64,000 nt of DNA from JBOGXA01 sp050694175 (GTDB lineage Bacteria > Actinomycetota > CADDZG01 > WHSQ01), in NCBI GenBank assembly GCA_050694175.1, contig JBOGXA010000017.1, positions 27,641 to 91,640 of the forward strand. Reading direction: 5' to 3'. Under the pieces are notes generated by a model. The model made no database searches. It was not told where the DNA came from and worked only from the letters and a program-made list of their open reading frames with translations. Below are positions 51,944 to 60,547 of the stretch, piece by piece. Position numbers and translations under genes: made by a program. Numbering within the stretch: the stretch's first letter is position 1; each line of letters starts with the position of its first letter.

Positions 51944-52019
51944 CGGACTATCCCTTAGTCCGTTGGGAGGCCCCCGAACCTCCTAGCGGAGTGGTCACCA
52001 TCTGACCCGCGAAAGGGTC
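51944..52019 (+). other. Three consecutive hairpins upstream of the whiB promoter
   Basis: CGGACTA/TAGTCCG (51944-51962, loop TCCCT), GGAGG/CCTCC (51966-51983, loop CCCCCGAA) and GACCC/GGGTC (52004-52019) follow each other in the gap between the divergent copC-like and whiB genes. TAGTGT at 52054-52059 looks like the whiB -10 box, so the hairpins are not in the whiB leader. C-rich loops recall the actinobacterial 6C RNA, but the match is not strict. Confidence 0.35.
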
Positions 52020-52103
52020 TCAACGGGCTATCGGAATCTCGCTCTTGCACGACTAGTGTTCGCAAATCGAGTCTTTTCGCGGGCAGTAAGGAGACGACAA
52101 GAA

Positions 52104-52388
52104 GTGGCGGCAACACCCTTGCTTGAGGGCTTCTGCGCCGACCAAGACTGGCGAGCCTATGGCCACTGCGCTGAGATCGACCCCGAAGTGTGGTTCGCGG
52201 TCGGCGCCAGAGAGCACAAGACGGCCAAGAGGATCTGCCAGGGTTGCCCGGTTCGGGAGCGGTGCCTCGAGTACGCAATGGAGATCCCGGTGGACTACGG
52301 AGTCTGGGGCGGTCTCACTGAGCGAGAGCGAAGGCGTTTCCGCCGCCAAGCCGGCGACGACGGCTGGCGATCGCTGCTGAGCGCCTGA
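52104..52388 (+). CDS. WhiB-family iron-sulfur regulator (WhiB4-like by context)
   Basis: A 94-residue redox-type regulator. Four cysteines hold a 4Fe-4S cluster: one in YGHCAEIDPEVWF and three in ICQGCPVRERCLEY. The turn GVWGGLTERERRRFRRQ with its basic tail contacts DNA and the sigma subunit. GTG 52104 has AAGGAG ten bases upstream; the earlier in-frame ATG 52056 falls at the predicted transcript start. Convergent genes to its right include two ArsA-like ATPases, as with mycobacterial whiB4 beside Rv3679-Rv3680, so a WhiB4-type role in redox control is likely but inferred. Flanked by repeat copies. Confidence 0.9.
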   Translation: MAATPLLEGFCADQDWRAYGHCAEIDPEVWFAVGAREHKTAKRICQGCPVRERCLEYAMEIPVDYGVWGGLTERERRRFRRQAGDDGWRSLLSA

Positions 52389-52401
52389 CCGTCCCCTGTG
52401 C

Positions 52402-52444
52402 CCGAGTGTCCCTCACGTCCCGTATAGCCCGTTCAGATGCACAG
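52402..52444 (+). repeat. Dispersed 43-bp repeat, copy 3
   Basis: It reads CCGAGTGTCCCTCACGTCCC, GTATAGCCCGTTCAGATGC, then ACAG; 39 of 43 bases equal copy 2. It lies between the stop codons of whiB and the convergent PNPOx-like gene. A looser look-alike (CGGGCTATCGGAA at 52024) sits before whiB in the other orientation. Confidence 0.85.
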
Positions 52445-52460
52445 TCACGCGTTAGGGGCG

Positions 52461-53333
52461 TCAGGTTCTGAGAGTCAGCTCGAGAATCACACACTGATCG
52501 CGCCACCGCCTGGCCGTTTCCTCGGGTAGACCGGGGATATTGAGTCGCTTCTCGGCGATCCGCTCCGCCAGCTCATCCCACTCGGGCCCGGGGGGCACGA
52601 CACGCACCGACGAGGGCACTTCGGCGACGCGTACGTTTTTACCCTTCTGACGGAATATGAGGTCGCACTCCCGCATCCGATCCGCCCCCGGAAGTGTCTG
52701 CTGGCGCTCTCCGGAGAGGACGAACACTTTGCCCGATTTGTTGTCGAAGAGGTACCAGACCGGCATCGTGCGCTCGACGCCGTCGTCGATCCAGCGCAGC
52801 CACACGATGGTCGATTTCTTCAGTGCTTCCTGAATGGCCGCGCTGGTCGAAGTGCCGGCTCGGGCCCGGTGCCGGTCCGTCCACTGCAATCGATCCGACA
52901 CGTGATAGACGACTTCGGACCAGTCCTTGCCGGTCGCAGTCAGCACGTACCACGATGCCAGCTTGAAGAAGCCGTCGACGGCGGCCTCCGGCGTCGGGTA
53001 ATCGCGGTGGTACGCGAGCTGGATATCGCCGTCGGGCCGCTCGTGGAAACAAAGGACCCAGTTTGTCTGGCCCGGCGACAGATAACACTCCGCCCAATGA
53101 ACCCTCGGGTCCGCGACCTCGAGATGAAGACTCACACAGCCACCTTCGATCTCGATCAGAAACGGTGTCCAGTAGACCTGGACGACGCGGTGTACTCCCT
53201 CTTCCAGCTCGACCCTAAGGATCGCCGGTCCTTCGGGGTCGCCCTCTCGGATTCCGTAGCGGCCGATGCCGCGCGCAACGTGCTCGAGGATGGGAGCAAG
53301 CCTGCTTTGAACTCGGTCCTCGGCGATCGACAT
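52461..53333 (-). CDS. Hypothetical protein with PNPOx-like C-terminal domain
   Basis: A 290-residue soluble protein. The first half is not recognised (REGDPEGPAILRVELEEGVH, HWAECYLSPGQTNWVLCFHE). The last 125 residues, from EALKKSTIVWLRWIDDGVER through MPVWYLFDNKSGKVFVLSGE to VRVVPPGPEWDELAERIAEK, look like a split-barrel fold of the pyridoxamine phosphate oxidase/flavin-binding type. ATG 53333 is chosen because it overlaps the sdhC-like stop as TGATG; longer upstream starts would lie inside that gene. Together with an SdhC-like and two ArsA-like genes it forms one minus-strand operon. Cofactor and reaction are unknown. Confidence 0.6.
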   Translation of the reverse strand: MSIAEDRVQSRLAPILEHVARGIGRYGIREGDPEGPAILRVELEEGVHRVVQVYWTPFLIEIEGGCVSLHLEVADPRVHWAECYLSPGQTNWVLCFHERPDGDIQLAYHRDYPTPEAAVDGFFKLASWYVLTATGKDWSEVVYHVSDRLQWTDRHRARAGTSTSAAIQEALKKSTIVWLRWIDDGVERTMPVWYLFDNKSGKVFVLSGERQQTLPGADRMRECDLIFRQKGKNVRVAEVPSSVRVVPPGPEWDELAERIAEKRLNIPGLPEETARRWRDQCVILELTLRT

Positions 53334-53815
53334 CAGGCGAAGGGCGATGACTCGTAGGCGGAGCGGAGCATGAAGAACGCGGCGGGGGCGAACCCGCCCA
53401 CGAACAAAACCAGTTCGACGTATGCAAACCCCTTCTGCCTCAACGCAAGCGTGGGCCAGAAGTCGAACAGGATGATGCGCAGCCCATTGAGGGCATGGAA
53501 CAGCACGGCTCCGACGAGGGCTACCTCGAAGGGTTTGAACCACCACAACTGATACAGGCTGATTGTCTCGTCGTACAGCTCAGGCCCGAACCCGACGGCG
53601 AACGTATCGAGAATGTGCGCGTACAGAAACGCGATGACCCCGACCCCGGTGATGCGATGAGCAAGCCAGGACCATTGACCGATCCCGCCCTTGTAGGCCG
53701 GACCCTGTTGCCGGGAACGAAGACGCAGAATGTCCACCAAGAGAACCAGCGCAAACACGCCGGTCCCAATCGTCAGGAGCACGACCACACCCTCGATGAG
53801 CTTGGCTGCAAGCAT
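53333..53815 (-). CDS. sdhC: Succinate dehydrogenase cytochrome b subunit-like protein (SdhC)
   Basis: A 160-residue membrane protein with four helices. The SdhC signature is WSWLAHRITGVGVIAFLYAH followed by ILDTF, in which the second histidine is the heme ligand; FHALNGLRIILFDF matches the later helix. SdhC anchors the flavo- and iron-sulfur subunits and reduces quinone. No sdhA, sdhB or sdhD lies next to it; the only SdhA-like gene in the window is at 10523. ATG 53815 follows a TAGTAT box by ten bases. It sits between the ArsA-like pair and the PNPOx-like gene, with a TGATG overlap to the latter. Confidence 0.8.
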   Translation of the reverse strand: MLAAKLIEGVVVLLTIGTGVFALVLLVDILRLRSRQQGPAYKGGIGQWSWLAHRITGVGVIAFLYAHILDTFAVGFGPELYDETISLYQLWWFKPFEVALVGAVLFHALNGLRIILFDFWPTLALRQKGFAYVELVLFVGGFAPAAFFMLRSAYESSPFA

Positions 53816-53881
53816 GGCGTCCCGAATACTACCCGCGGCGCTTTCGGCTTCCCCGGCCCCCTGGGCACCGCAACCGCGGCC

Positions 53882-55006
53882 TCAAGCGAAGAGGTGCGAG
53901 GCGACTTCCGCGAGACCGCGGAAGTCGACCGCCTCGCGTTCGAGGTAGGGGACCCACACCCACCGGTGCCGGGGAATCTTGCGGGCGAGCGCATCGAGGT
54001 TCTGGGATTCCAGACGTACCACGCGGGCAAACGCCTCCTCGTTGTCCAGCAGCTTGGCCAGCAGGCGGCCAGAGGCATCCATCGCCTCCAGTTTGGCGAG
54101 CTGGCGCGGACGCACGTCTATCCCGTTGCCCAGCCGTGGATGGACCCGATTGACGACCACAGCCCCGAAGGGGAGGTCGGACTCGTTGAGACGCGATGCA
54201 AAGTACGTCGCCTCAGCCACTGAGTCCGCCGACGGCGAAGTCACGACCACGAACGACGTGATGTCGGATCGAAGCAACGACGCGACGTCGCGCGCTCGTT
54301 GTTTGAAGCCGTCGTACATCCCCTCGAGGTTGGCGAAGAACTCTGCGGTGTCTTCGAGCACGTCGGCTCCCACGATGCGCTTGACGACTCTGAGAAAGGT
54401 CGTCGCGGCGACGTTCGCGAGACGCATGATTCCGCCACCAGCCTTTACGTATGGGAACAGGAACCATCGCAGCACTCGGCTTTCGAAGAACTCGGTTAGG
54501 CGCCGGGGAGCATCGAGAAAGTCCAGTGCATTGCGCGTGGGGGGCGTGTCGATGACGATCAGGTCATAGTCGCCTTCGGTATACAGCTCGAAGAGCTTCT
54601 CCATGGCCATGTACTCCTGGGTCCCTGAGAGTGTCGACGAGATGTTGCGGTAGAAGCGGTTGGCAATGATCCGTTCCGCCTGCTCGCGAGAAGGCGCGTA
54701 TTGCATTACCACCTTGTCGAATGTCGATTTCGTGTCCAGCATCAGGGCGTGGAGCTCGCCCCGCGGCTTTAGGCCGGCGGAGGAGAATTTTCTCGTATCC
54801 ACCTTTCGGGGCTCGGACGAGAGCTCCTTGAGCCCGAGAGCCGACGCGAGCCGGCGTGCCGGATCGATGGTGAGCACGACGGTCTTCTTGCCGCGCACCG
54901 AACCCTCCACCGCGATTGCCGCGGCAGTGGTGGTTTTCCCGACCCCTCCCGAGCCGGCGCACACCACAATCTCGGTCGTGCGGAGGATTTGCCCCAGCGT
55001 GCTCAC
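53882..55006 (-). CDS. ArsA/Get3-like ATPase 2 (Rv3680/BagB-like)
   Basis: A 374-residue P-loop ATPase. The deviant Walker A is VVCAGSGGVGKTTTAAAIAV, switch I is TIDPARRLASALGL, and IVIDTPPTRNALDFLDAPRR is the Walker B/switch II region. Middle helices (AEFFANLEGMYDGFKQRARD) match the anion-pump ATPase family, and FVVVTSPSADSVAEATYFAS is the late strand. It lacks the second ATPase half of true ArsA, so it should pair with its neighbour. Mycobacterial Rv3679/Rv3680 have the same order and similar lengths and form a Get3-like complex. ATG 55006 overlaps the upstream stop by 4 bases. Confidence 0.86.
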   Translation of the reverse strand: MSTLGQILRTTEIVVCAGSGGVGKTTTAAAIAVEGSVRGKKTVVLTIDPARRLASALGLKELSSEPRKVDTRKFSSAGLKPRGELHALMLDTKSTFDKVVMQYAPSREQAERIIANRFYRNISSTLSGTQEYMAMEKLFELYTEGDYDLIVIDTPPTRNALDFLDAPRRLTEFFESRVLRWFLFPYVKAGGGIMRLANVAATTFLRVVKRIVGADVLEDTAEFFANLEGMYDGFKQRARDVASLLRSDITSFVVVTSPSADSVAEATYFASRLNESDLPFGAVVVNRVHPRLGNGIDVRPRQLAKLEAMDASGRLLAKLLDNEEAFARVVRLESQNLDALARKIPRHRWVWVPYLEREAVDFRGLAEVASHLFA

Positions 55007-55995
55007 AGCTTCTCCACCTCTCGCTCGAGGACGTCCGCGAGCGTTTCGATGTCGGGCAGTTCCAGCCCCGACGAGAAAAGAAACGGGAGTGTGACGACCG
55101 GGTCGGGAATCTCCTTGGTGAGTGCGCGCAGATGACCGGCCTGAATCGCCCTGCGTGAGAGCAGGAATCGTGCGTAACCAACCAGGGCGCGCTTGTCCTC
55201 ATCGTCGAGCTCTAAGCCGATCTCCTTCGCCGGCTTCGTTACGTCTTCCGGAAGCTCCTCGTTTTCTATGGAGCGGACGAATCGTTCTTCCTCACGAGTA
55301 AAGAGCGGCGAGTACACGGCGTTGGCGATGACGGCACCTGTGGGGATCTTGAACCTGGTGCTAAGCGCCTCCGCGGTCTCGAGCGTCTCGGAGACGGGCA
55401 TCTCCTCGGCCAGGGTCACCAGGTGCACGCGCGCGCGCTTCGGGTTCCGCAGCATTTGAACGAGCCAGTCCGCCTGACGTCGGATCGGCCCCACCCGCAC
55501 GGCATCAGAAAGCCCAAGTGGTGCCGATAGAAAAGTCAGCATGTGTCCGGCCGCCGGCGCGTCGACGATGATGGTGTCGAAGTCGTGCCGGGGGCCGCGC
55601 GAGCGTCCTTGCTCCAGGTACCAGATCTTTCCCAGGATGAGTATGTCTTTGAGTCCCGGCGCGGCGGTCGTTATGTAGTCGACGAAGTGACTGCTGGTGA
55701 ACGCCTTAGAGATGCGGCGCATGTGATATTGAACTTCAAGGTACTCGGCAAGAGCGTTCTCCGGGACGATGTTCATCCCCCATACGCCCGGAGATAACTC
55801 TTTGGGTTCATAGTCCAGTTCGCCTCCCCCAAAGAGGTTGGCGAGCGTGCCCTTGCGGTCGACCTCGGCGACGCACACTTTGCGCCCCGCGCGTGCAGCC
55901 ATTAGGGCCAGCGCTGCTGCGACTGTGGTCTTCCCTACCCCGCCCTTGCCCGAGACGATGAGAATGCGGGGGCCAAAGAACTCCTGGACGTGCAT
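55003..55995 (-). CDS. ArsA/Get3-like ATPase 1 (Rv3679/BagA-like)
   Basis: A 330-residue partner ATPase: ILIVSGKGGVGKTTVAAALA (Walker A), VCVAEVDRKGTLANLFGGGE (switch I) and TIIVDAPAAGHMLTFLSAP (switch II). A long helical part with VQMLRNPKRARVHLVTLAEE follows. With the second protein it likely forms a heterodimer that handles hydrophobic or anionic cargo at the membrane; in mycobacteria this pair affects glycerol use and oxidative stress resistance. ATG 55995 (MHVQEFFGPR) matches the family start; the open frame before it does not. It is divergent from nfeD. Confidence 0.85.
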   Translation of the reverse strand: MHVQEFFGPRILIVSGKGGVGKTTVAAALALMAARAGRKVCVAEVDRKGTLANLFGGGELDYEPKELSPGVWGMNIVPENALAEYLEVQYHMRRISKAFTSSHFVDYITTAAPGLKDILILGKIWYLEQGRSRGPRHDFDTIIVDAPAAGHMLTFLSAPLGLSDAVRVGPIRRQADWLVQMLRNPKRARVHLVTLAEEMPVSETLETAEALSTRFKIPTGAVIANAVYSPLFTREEERFVRSIENEELPEDVTKPAKEIGLELDDEDKRALVGYARFLLSRRAIQAGHLRALTKEIPDPVVTLPFLFSSGLELPDIETLADVLEREVEKL

Positions 55996-56063
55996 CCACC
56001 GTTTGTACCCCGACGCAACGGATTCCGCACGGAAGCCGACCGGTCGATTGGTGAGACGATGGC

Positions 56064-57380
56064 GTGATGACGCCTCGTGTCTCGTTGCGATCATGGCTCG
56101 CCCTCGCACTCCTGGTGGGCGGAGTTGTGCTGCAGGCTGCGTCGGCGCGCGCTCAGGGGGCTTCCCAGACGATAGATCTCATTCACCTGGAAGGACTGCT
56201 CGATCCGGCGAATGCCGACTATTTGAGCGATCGGCTTGCGGCCGCCCAGGAGGACGGTGTTCATGCCGCAGTCGTCCAGTTCGACTCTCCCGGTGCCCTT
56301 GATATTGAGCTCGACGAGCTCATCGACGACGTGCACGGATCGACCGTTCCCGTCATCGTGTGGGTGGCGCCGCGTGACGCGCGCGCGCCCTCGGCAGCCG
56401 TGTTGATCGCGTACGCGGCCGATCTCTTCTACATGTCCGATGGCACTGAAGCCGGGCCGGTTACGCCCGTAAGTCTCGAGAGCGAATTTGCCCCCTCTGC
56501 GCGGACGCTCGACACACTCGCCTTTTTGGCCCGGGAGAATGAAAGAAGTATCTGGACGAACCTCGACGAGGTGATGAACGCGGAGACCGCCGTCTCCCGG
56601 GGAGTTGCCGATGGATTCGCATCGACACACGCGCAGCTGCTCGAAGTGGTGGACGGGGAAGAGGTCCGAACCGGTGCCGGCGAATCGGTAACGCTGGAGA
56701 CGTGGGACGAGGGTCCGACGGTCAGATACCGCTTTCAGGACTTGACGCTTCTGCAGCGCCTGCTGCACTTCGCAGTCGATCCAAAGATTGCCCTGTTCCT
56801 GATCACGATCGGATTGTGGGGCATCATCTTTGAGCTCTACAACCCCGGGATTGGACTGGCAGGGATGACCGGCGCGGCGTCCCTGGCCCTCGGCTTCTAC
56901 GCGCTCTACGTCCTGCCGACGAACTGGATTGCCCTCGCGCTCGTTGTCCTGGCGATGCTGTTCATGCTGGTGGACCTTCAAACCGCCGGGTTCGGGGTGT
57001 GGACGCTGACGGGGGTTGCATCATTGGTCGCCGGGGGCCGCATGCTCTTCTCGGGCGCCGACCAGCTCCAGCTTGGTTGGTGGGTTGTTGCAGGAGCCGT
57101 CGTGGGTTCGCTTGTTTTCTTCGTCTCCGTAATGACTGCAGCCTTGCGTGTCCGGCTTCGACGTCCCGTCGACGACGACGAGGCGATCGTGGGCACGGTC
57201 GGCGAAGCGGTGACCGACATCGCGCCGGAGGGAACGGTTCAGTCCAACGGAACTCTGTGGCGAGGGCGGACGATGGAGACGGGCATCGCCGCAGGCTCAA
57301 AGGTCAAGATCATGGCCACCGAGGGACTTGTGCTTCTAGTGGAACCGCTTCACGATCAACCGGACGCCGGCGCCGAGTGA
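56064..57380 (+). CDS. nfeD: NfeD-family membrane protease-like protein
   Basis: A 438-residue protein. A signal peptide (LALALLVGGVVLQAASARA) is followed by a ClpP/SppA-like domain: LIHLEGLLDPANADYLSDRL, VVQFDSPGALDIELDELIDD and ARAPSAAVLIAYAADLFYMS, whose serine is at the catalytic position. Four or five helices follow (LITIGLWGIIFELYNPGIGL, YVLPTNWIALALVVLAML), then a C-terminal OB-fold: IVGTVGEAVTDIAPEGTVQS to KVKIMATEGLVLLVEPL. Such proteins work with stomatin-like proteins in membrane quality control. No stomatin gene is adjacent in the window. ATG 56064 or 56067 is the start. Confidence 0.87.
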   Translation: MMTPRVSLRSWLALALLVGGVVLQAASARAQGASQTIDLIHLEGLLDPANADYLSDRLAAAQEDGVHAAVVQFDSPGALDIELDELIDDVHGSTVPVIVWVAPRDARAPSAAVLIAYAADLFYMSDGTEAGPVTPVSLESEFAPSARTLDTLAFLARENERSIWTNLDEVMNAETAVSRGVADGFASTHAQLLEVVDGEEVRTGAGESVTLETWDEGPTVRYRFQDLTLLQRLLHFAVDPKIALFLITIGLWGIIFELYNPGIGLAGMTGAASLALGFYALYVLPTNWIALALVVLAMLFMLVDLQTAGFGVWTLTGVASLVAGGRMLFSGADQLQLGWWVVAGAVVGSLVFFVSVMTAALRVRLRRPVDDDEAIVGTVGEAVTDIAPEGTVQSNGTLWRGRTMETGIAAGSKVKIMATEGLVLLVEPLHDQPDAGAE

Positions 57381-57410
57381 GAAGCACATGGGATTGTTCC
57401 GATGTTCTGC

Positions 57411-59171
57411 TCAGTCGAGTGAGAAGAGCTCGATGCCACGCGGCTCGACAACGGGCAGTACCACCCTGGTTTTCCCGCGCTCCCAGTTGATCCTTACAAG
57501 CGCGCAATTCGGGTCGGCGCAATTCGGATACGGCTTGGGGACAGACCAGTCTGCGATCTCCGTCTGGATATTGAGGCCGATCCGATGACCGGCCTTGAAC
57601 GTGTAGTCCTGGGGCTTCGTCACGACGGTCATGCCGAAGGGACGACCAGGCTCGATCGGATGGGGAGCGCGCAGGTCCCGCCGGTACCGAGAATCTAGCC
57701 AGCCGCGTGTCGTGCTGACGAGCCCCGCGGGGTCCGTAACAATCCCCTCGGCGCGAGAGCCGGGGTCGACGTCGACGATGGTAGGCGTGAAAGTCACCCA
57801 TTCACGGTTGACAGTCGAAAAGATGCGAACCTCGATATTTCCGAAAATGCGCGTGTCGCGCTGCAATGGCGGGGTTTCGAACCAGAACCAGTTGCTGTTG
57901 CTTCGATTGTGGGCGTTTGCGAACGTCTCGGTGTTCGCTCCCGTCGATGCGAACTCGGCCTCGGGCCCTCGTCTCCAAGGCCGCCGGGTCAGTAACTGCC
58001 ACTCGTAGCCAGAGGCGCTGTCTACATGCTGGGGGAACAGCGTTACCCGGCGGGTCCTCGGCCAGTCCCCCGCGTACCAACCGGCAGGGCCGTTCGAGTC
58101 CGACATCTGACTCGTCACCGCGGCGAGACGGTCGGCTCCGTTGGCGACGGCTTTCAGGTAGTGAGCGAACCACCCTCGCACCGCGGCGTCGTAGTCGCCC
58201 CCCGGAGTGCCGTGGCCGTCCCACCTGGTGCCCAGATAGAGCCTGCGGTTGGGCGACTTATCGAGAGCCCGGTAGAGATTGATAGCTTCTTCCTGCTTGA
58301 CGTTCCAGTCTCCCCAGTTGTGCGCGATCAGTACGGGAATGTCGATGTCTCCGGCGTCCTTGATGTAGTCGCGTTCAAGCCAGAATCGCCCGTAGTTCGG
58401 TGTGTCGAAGTCGTAGCCGTGCAGTGTGTGTTCGAGCTCTTCGCACGGCGTGATCGTCGATTCGACACGCTCGGCCCAGCCGGCTCCGCCGTCAAGTGGG
58501 GGCGGGATCGCAAACCCGAAGTCGAACGCGAGCGGAGTGTCGAATCCCTCGTCTGCTGCGGAGCCGGGGCCCTGGTGGCCCACCATCTCGTTCGTCCAGA
58601 AGTAGCGGATGCCGCCCGAGAACGCGTACTCGTACCAGCGCGAGATCGCCGCCTCCGGAACGATGGTCGTGAGGTGCGGAGGCCTCGTTACGGCGGTCGC
58701 GATTGCCGTTGTCCCGTTGTAGGAGCCGCCGATCATCCCTACCTTGCCGTTGGACCATTTGCGATCGGCAATCCATTCCACGATGTCGTAGCCGGTCTCC
58801 TTCTCGCGACGGCCTCCGTAGTCGTAACAGCCGCCCGAGTTGCCCGTTCCAACAACGTCGACCCACACCCGCGCGTAGCCGCGCGGCCACCACTCGTCTG
58901 CGTCGCCGTTTCGGCCGAGCACCGAGTAGGGAGACATGGTGAGAATCGCCGGCACTTGGAGGTCGCGGCCGTTGTTGGTGGGGCGGACGACCTCGACATA
59001 CAGCTTGCCGTGACGGGTTGGAACTATGTATGTCTCTTCGAGCGGTTGCGACGTGGCTCCGCTCGCCGAGGCGTGTCCGGCCCCCGGCGTTCCGATTGCA
59101 GTCACCGACGGCAGGACCATCGCTATACAGATTAGGGTGATCCGACGGCAGGCGCGGCCAATCCCTTCCAT
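57411..59171 (-). CDS. Secreted CocE/NonD-family serine hydrolase
   Basis: A 586-residue exported alpha/beta hydrolase of the X-Pro dipeptidyl-peptidase/cocaine esterase type. A signal peptide runs to about residue 38. The catalytic domain has GYARVWVDVVGTGNSGG and the nucleophile elbow GMIGGSYNGTTAIATAV; the aspartate is probably in LIAHNWGDWNV and the histidine in RWDGHGTPGGDYDAA. The C-terminal jelly-roll (RIFGNIEVRIFSTVNREWVT, GRPFGMTVVTKPQDYTFKAG) is complete. Substrates may be esters, beta-lactam-like amides or peptides. ATG 59171 is used. It converges on nfeD. Confidence 0.87.
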   Translation of the reverse strand: MEGIGRACRRITLICIAMVLPSVTAIGTPGAGHASASGATSQPLEETYIVPTRHGKLYVEVVRPTNNGRDLQVPAILTMSPYSVLGRNGDADEWWPRGYARVWVDVVGTGNSGGCYDYGGRREKETGYDIVEWIADRKWSNGKVGMIGGSYNGTTAIATAVTRPPHLTTIVPEAAISRWYEYAFSGGIRYFWTNEMVGHQGPGSAADEGFDTPLAFDFGFAIPPPLDGGAGWAERVESTITPCEELEHTLHGYDFDTPNYGRFWLERDYIKDAGDIDIPVLIAHNWGDWNVKQEEAINLYRALDKSPNRRLYLGTRWDGHGTPGGDYDAAVRGWFAHYLKAVANGADRLAAVTSQMSDSNGPAGWYAGDWPRTRRVTLFPQHVDSASGYEWQLLTRRPWRRGPEAEFASTGANTETFANAHNRSNSNWFWFETPPLQRDTRIFGNIEVRIFSTVNREWVTFTPTIVDVDPGSRAEGIVTDPAGLVSTTRGWLDSRYRRDLRAPHPIEPGRPFGMTVVTKPQDYTFKAGHRIGLNIQTEIADWSVPKPYPNCADPNCALVRINWERGKTRVVLPVVEPRGIELFSLD

Positions 59172-59225
59172 GATCAATCGCTTCGACAGCCGCCCCCGCT
59201 AATCCTGCCCCCGTGGTGGACGGCC

Positions 59226-59231
59226 TAGGCT
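59226..59231 (+). promoter_or_regulatory. -10 box of the MFS gene (probable leaderless mRNA)
   Basis: TAGGCT fits TANNNT and is followed by exactly seven bases before GTG 59239. No ribosome binding site is seen. Confidence 0.45.
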
Positions 59232-59238
59232 CTTGTCC

Positions 59239-60522
59239 GTGTCACACACGGGTTCTGAGCCGCCTCCCGACGAAGAGCCGCTGGTGCGCATAGCGGCGCG
59301 CCGCACGGCGAGACGGTGGCGAGCAGATGCGGCTACACCCGAGTTCGGAAGGCTGCTCCTGTACCAGGCGACCGGCGCCGCCGGCGATGCCCTGATCGCA
59401 CTGGGACTAGCGGGATCGCTGTTCTTCGCGGTACCGGCGGCGGGCGCCCGCGATCGGGTTGCCCTTTACCTCCTTCTGACAATGGCTCCGTTCGCGATCG
59501 TGGCACCATTCCTGGCTGCCTTCTTGGACCGCCACCGCGGCGGGATGAAGATGCTGATGATCGTCGCGTCGCTCGGACGAGGATGCTTGGCATGGCTTCT
59601 GTCCACGCGAATCGACAGTCTCTACCTGTTCCCTCTTGCGTTCGGCATCCTCGTTCTGTCGCGTGCTGGACTTGTCGTCAGGGGCGCGATCCTTCCCCAG
59701 CTCATTCCCGAAGGCCGCTCGCTTGTTAACGCGAACGCGTTGCTCTCCAAGGTGAGTGCGATCGCCGGAATGGTCGTCGGGCTGCCGGGGGTGCTGTTGC
59801 TCAGATGGCCCGGCGAATCAACCGAGCTTCTCTTCGCGGCGGCCGTCTACTTCGTGGGTTTGATCCCGGCGATTGGGCTGCCCCGCGTGAGCGGACGGCG
59901 GGGGCTGGAGGACAGGATGGGGGCTCGTCGAGCGGTTCGATCCGCGGCGGTGCGTCAAGCCGTGCTTGCGACGACGGGCATCAGGTTCTTCGTCGGCTTT
60001 CTGGTCATGCACCTTGCCTTCGCGGTCAAGCGGGATGAATTCGGCGGCTCCATCGGACTGGGCCTGTTGATCGGTGCGGCCGCTACCGGAGGATTGTTCG
60101 GCGCTCTGCTGGCGCCGAGACTGCGTCGCCGACTCAAGGAGGAGGGCATCCTTGTCACATCGCTGGTCATCGCCGGGATCGCCGGCCTGGTGGTCGGCCG
60201 GTATTTCTCCCCGGTCACGGCGGGGGTGCTCGTGTTTGCGTTCGGGGTTGCGGCCGGGGCCGCCAAGGTCGCGTTCGATTCGATCGTGCAGAGGGAGACG
60301 CCCGAGGGGGCGAGAGGCTGGGCGTTCGCGCGCTTTGAGGCCGGACTCCAATTCGCGTGGGTGATCGGCGCGCTCATACCGATCCTGCCGTCGATTCCCG
60401 CCGGATCGGGTGTGTTCGCGGTCGGTATTGCTGCCAATACCCTGGCACTCATCTACATCGTGGGGAGACACCGGCTGCGGAGCCAGATGAGAACCGCCCG
60501 CCAAGCGAGGGATAGCATCTGA
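59239..60522 (+). CDS. MFS-type transporter
   Basis: A 427-residue membrane protein with about 11-12 helices. The N-terminal 30 residues are charged and cytoplasmic. Helices include FLAAFLDRHRGGMKMLMIVA, whose DRHRGG is the loop 2-3 motif of the major facilitator superfamily, and PQLIPEGRSLVNANALLSKV, typical of MFS exporters of macrolide-efflux type. The second half has GLLIGAAATGGLFGALLAPR and a late GARGWAFARFEAGLQFAWVI. The substrate is unknown. GTG 59239 is preferred over TTG 59233 because of the -10 spacing. Confidence 0.83.
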   Translation: MSHTGSEPPPDEEPLVRIAARRTARRWRADAATPEFGRLLLYQATGAAGDALIALGLAGSLFFAVPAAGARDRVALYLLLTMAPFAIVAPFLAAFLDRHRGGMKMLMIVASLGRGCLAWLLSTRIDSLYLFPLAFGILVLSRAGLVVRGAILPQLIPEGRSLVNANALLSKVSAIAGMVVGLPGVLLLRWPGESTELLFAAAVYFVGLIPAIGLPRVSGRRGLEDRMGARRAVRSAAVRQAVLATTGIRFFVGFLVMHLAFAVKRDEFGGSIGLGLLIGAAATGGLFGALLAPRLRRRLKEEGILVTSLVIAGIAGLVVGRYFSPVTAGVLVFAFGVAAGAAKVAFDSIVQRETPEGARGWAFARFEAGLQFAWVIGALIPILPSIPAGSGVFAVGIAANTLALIYIVGRHRLRSQMRTARQARDSI

Positions 60523-60547
60523 AGCAGCCGACTCCAAGGGGGGCTGC

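Noticed and set aside
51944..51983. Definite 6C RNA
   Set aside because: Loops have three and five C rather than at least six in both, so only a loose resemblance is reported.
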